Source: Vitreoscilla sp.
Lineage (GTDB): Bacteria; Pseudomonadota; Gammaproteobacteria; Burkholderiales; Burkholderiaceae
DNA length: 7,145 nt
Reading direction: 5' to 3'
NCBI GenBank assembly: GCA_014378125.1
Contig: JACMOG010000617.1
Location: forward strand, 1-7,145
Shown here: positions 5,776 to 7,145 of the stretch, piece by piece
How the letters are laid out: each line of letters opens with the position of its first letter
How positions within the stretch are numbered: the first letter of the stretch is position 1
Made by a program: the position numbers and the translations under genes
Notes under the pieces: generated by a model
Seen by the model: only the letters and a program-made list of their open reading frames with translations
Database searches by the model: none
What the model was told of the DNA's origin: nothing

Positions 5776-6795
5776 ATGATCGACGTCGTGTTCCTGGTGC
5801 TGCCCGAGACGCTGTTGCTCGACCTGGTGGGCCCGGCCGAGGCCTTTCGCCTGGCCAACCAGCAGCTCGTCGGCCGCGGCCGGCCGCCCGCGTTCGCGCT
5901 GCGCTACATCAGCGCCACGCCCGAGGTACAGACGTCGATCGGCCTTCAACTGGCCGGCCTCGAGCCGCTGCCGGCCGCGCTAACCCCCGGCGCCTGGGTG
6001 GTGCTGCTCGGCAGGCCGGGCCTCAAGGAGACGCTGCCGACGCTGCAGCGCAACGGGTGGATGGGGGCGCGGCACTGGCTCACCACGGTGGTGGCACCCG
6101 CGCTCGCGACCGACTCACCGCCCGGTCATCCTGCGCGCTGTCGCAGGATCCACGAGCGTGACAGCGCCCATCGCCTGCTGACGGTGTGCGTGGGCACCCT
6201 CCTCGCAGCCGACGCCGGCCTGCTGGGCCGTCGCCAGGTCACCACGCATCACGAGCACCTGGAGACGCTGGCCAGGCTCGCGCCCGACGCGCAGGTGTGC
6301 GCCAACCGCGTGTTCGTGGTCGACGGGCCGGTGTGGTCGAGCGCGGGCATCACCGCCGGCATCGACCTGGCGCTGCACTGCATCGGCGACGTCTGCGGCG
6401 ACGCGGTGGCGGCCGCCGTGGCCGAGACCATGGTGGTGTTCCAGCGCCGCGGCGCCGACGACCCGCAGCGCTCGCCGCTGCTCGATGGCCGCAACCACCT
6501 GCATCCGGCGGTGCACCGCGTGCAGAACGCGGTCTGCGAGCGTCCGGGCCACGAGTGGGACGTGCCGGCGCTGGCCGCGGTGGCGCACGTGACGCCGCGC
6601 CACCTGGCGCGCCTGTTCAAGGATCACGCGGGCGTGTCGCCGCGCGATTACGTGGAGCGCATCCGCAGCGGCCTGGCCGAGCAGGCGCTCGCGCGGGGCC
6701 TGCCCATCTCGCGGGCGATCGAGCTGGCGGGCTTCGGCACCGATCGCCAATGGCGACGCGCCCGGGCACGCACGCGGGCGGAACGCGCTTCCTAG
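5776..6795 (+). CDS. GlxA-family transcriptional regulator (DJ-1/PfpI domain + AraC HTH)
   Basis: A 339-residue regulator. The N-terminal half (about 1-215) is a DJ-1/PfpI-like class I glutamine-amidotransferase fold: [21 protein letters not shown] (4-24) is the first strand and helix, [18 protein letters not shown] (136-153) is the nucleophile-elbow region with Cys138, and [16 protein letters not shown] (186-201) is the closing motif. In GlxA regulators this domain senses a ligand and is generally not enzymatic. The C-terminal part (about 240-339) is an AraC-type double helix-turn-helix: [20 protein letters not shown] with [12 protein letters not shown] (261-297), and a second helix-turn-helix at [17 protein letters not shown] (314-330), after which the chain ends quickly. 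The segment before Cys138 (about 107-133) looks longer than usual and its DNA holds a perfect 8-bp inverted repeat. The gene shares an operon with the isochorismatase-family hydrolase, so control of that operon, including autoregulation, is likely. Its TAG overlaps the stop of the converging gene. Confidence 0.92.
   Translation: MIDVVFLVLPETLLLDLVGPAEAFRLANQQLVGRGRPPAFALRYISATPEVQTSIGLQLAGLEPLPAALTPGAWVVLLGRPGLKETLPTLQRNGWMGARHWLTTVVAPALATDSPPGHPARCRRIHERDSAHRLLTVCVGTLLAADAGLLGRRQVTTHHEHLETLARLAPDAQVCANRVFVVDGPVWSSAGITAGIDLALHCIGDVCGDAVAAAVAETMVVFQRRGADDPQRSPLLDGRNHLHPAVHRVQNAVCERPGHEWDVPALAAVAHVTPRHLARLFKDHAGVSPRDYVERIRSGLAEQALARGLPISRAIELAGFGTDRQWRRARARTRAERAS
6128..6149. repeat. perfect 8-bp inverted repeat with 6-base loop inside the regulator gene
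   Basis: ATCCTGCG (6128-6135), loop CGCTGT, CGCAGGAT (6142-6149). It is the strongest hairpin I saw in the window, and it lies within the coding sequence of the GlxA-type regulator at about residues 118-125, in a segment that looks extended relative to family members. No T-tract follows. It may be a remnant of a small palindromic insertion, or chance. Confidence 0.6.
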
Positions 6796-7145
6796 CCGAG
6801 CGCGTCGACGACCGCATCGCCGATGGCCAGCGCCGCGGTCAGGCCGGGCGATTCGATGCCGAAGAGGTTGACCAGGCCACGTACGCCATGCTCGGCGGGA
6901 CCACTCAACAGGAAGTCGACGATCGGCACCCCGGCGACCTCGATCTTCGGGCGCACGCCGCTGTAGGCCGGCGCCAGCGACCCGTCGCGAAGACCGGGCC
7001 AATAACGCGGGATCGCGGCGTAGAACGACTCGCCGCGCCGCGCATCCACCGCGTAGTCGATGGCCTCGGGCCGGTGAGCCGACAACCACTCGGTGTCCGG
7101 CCCGAAGCGGGCGCGACCGGCCATGTCCAGCGTCAGATGCACCCC
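6792..7145 (-). CDS. FAD-dependent oxidoreductase, LhgO/DAO type, partial, N-terminus cut off by window edge
   Basis: The C-terminal 117 codons of a minus-strand gene; the start lies beyond the right edge. The GTG at 7142-7140 is an internal Val ([10 protein letters not shown]), not a start. The visible part matches the end of L-2-hydroxyglutarate oxidase/dehydrogenase-like flavoproteins of the DAO superfamily: [59 protein letters not shown] and [18 protein letters not shown]. The last two stretches are the usual FAD- and substrate-site segments near the C-terminus. Such enzymes oxidise L-2-hydroxyglutarate or related 2-hydroxy acids and pass electrons to quinone or oxygen. With only about a third of the protein present, the exact substrate cannot be decided and the N-terminal FAD-binding GxGxxG cannot be checked. 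It converges on the regulator gene with overlapping stop codons. Confidence 0.88.
   Translation of the reverse strand, partial: GVHLTLDMAGRARFGPDTEWLSAHRPEAIDYAVDARRGESFYAAIPRYWPGLRDGSLAPAYSGVRPKIEVAGVPIVDFLLSGPAEHGVRGLVNLFGIESPGLTAALAIGDAVVDALG

Noticed and set aside
6115..7089. Minus-strand open frame of 324 codons over the end of the regulator gene and the flavoenzyme
   Set aside because: Overlaps two supported genes in another frame, and its composition is shadow-like.
1..7145. tRNA or rRNA genes, CRISPR arrays, insertion sequences, attachment sites, defence or toxin-antitoxin genes
   Set aside because: None seen by eye on either strand; the window is nearly fully occupied by housekeeping-like or catabolic enzyme genes.

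Overview
The window is very GC-rich and gene-dense, with almost no non-coding DNA. The protein sequences, especially the M20 amidohydrolase, the lipoprotein-type putative aminopeptidase and the DUF2817 protein, resemble those of Burkholderiales. A Comamonadaceae-like beta-proteobacterium is my best guess, but this is family resemblance from memory, not a database result. I see no tRNA or rRNA gene, CRISPR array, insertion sequence, integrase or phage gene, so this looks like ordinary chromosome.

Left part, minus strand (1-2714): a molybdopterin oxidoreductase of the DMSO-reductase/formate-dehydrogenase superfamily is followed, 58 bases downstream, by a putative lipoprotein aminopeptidase (PF10023-like) that runs off the left edge. 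An 83-base gap separates these from the plus-strand genes. It holds a plausible sigma-70 promoter firing leftwards.

Middle, plus strand (2798-5106): an M20-family amidohydrolase is followed after 8 bases by a DUF2817/M14-like zinc peptidase. The pair is probably one transcript that hydrolyses amide or peptide bonds in small substrates. A 98-base gap follows. It holds a candidate promoter, a direct repeat spaced one helical turn apart, and two short inverted repeats.

Right part (5205-6795): an isochorismatase-family cysteine hydrolase and a GlxA-type regulator (DJ-1/PfpI domain plus AraC helix-turn-helix) lie 13 bases apart and form an apparent regulator-enzyme operon. The regulator gene ends tail to tail with a minus-strand FAD-dependent oxidoreductase (LhgO/DAO type) that runs off the right edge. 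The two stop codons overlap within a CTAG.

Taken together, the window reads as small-molecule catabolism and amide hydrolysis. I did not find clear evidence of an undescribed system. The points most worth a second look are a perfect 8-bp inverted repeat lying inside an apparently extended loop of the regulator's ligand domain, the candidate operators upstream of the isochorismatase-family gene, the unusual cysteine spacing of the orphan molybdoenzyme, and the paired M20/DUF2817 hydrolases.
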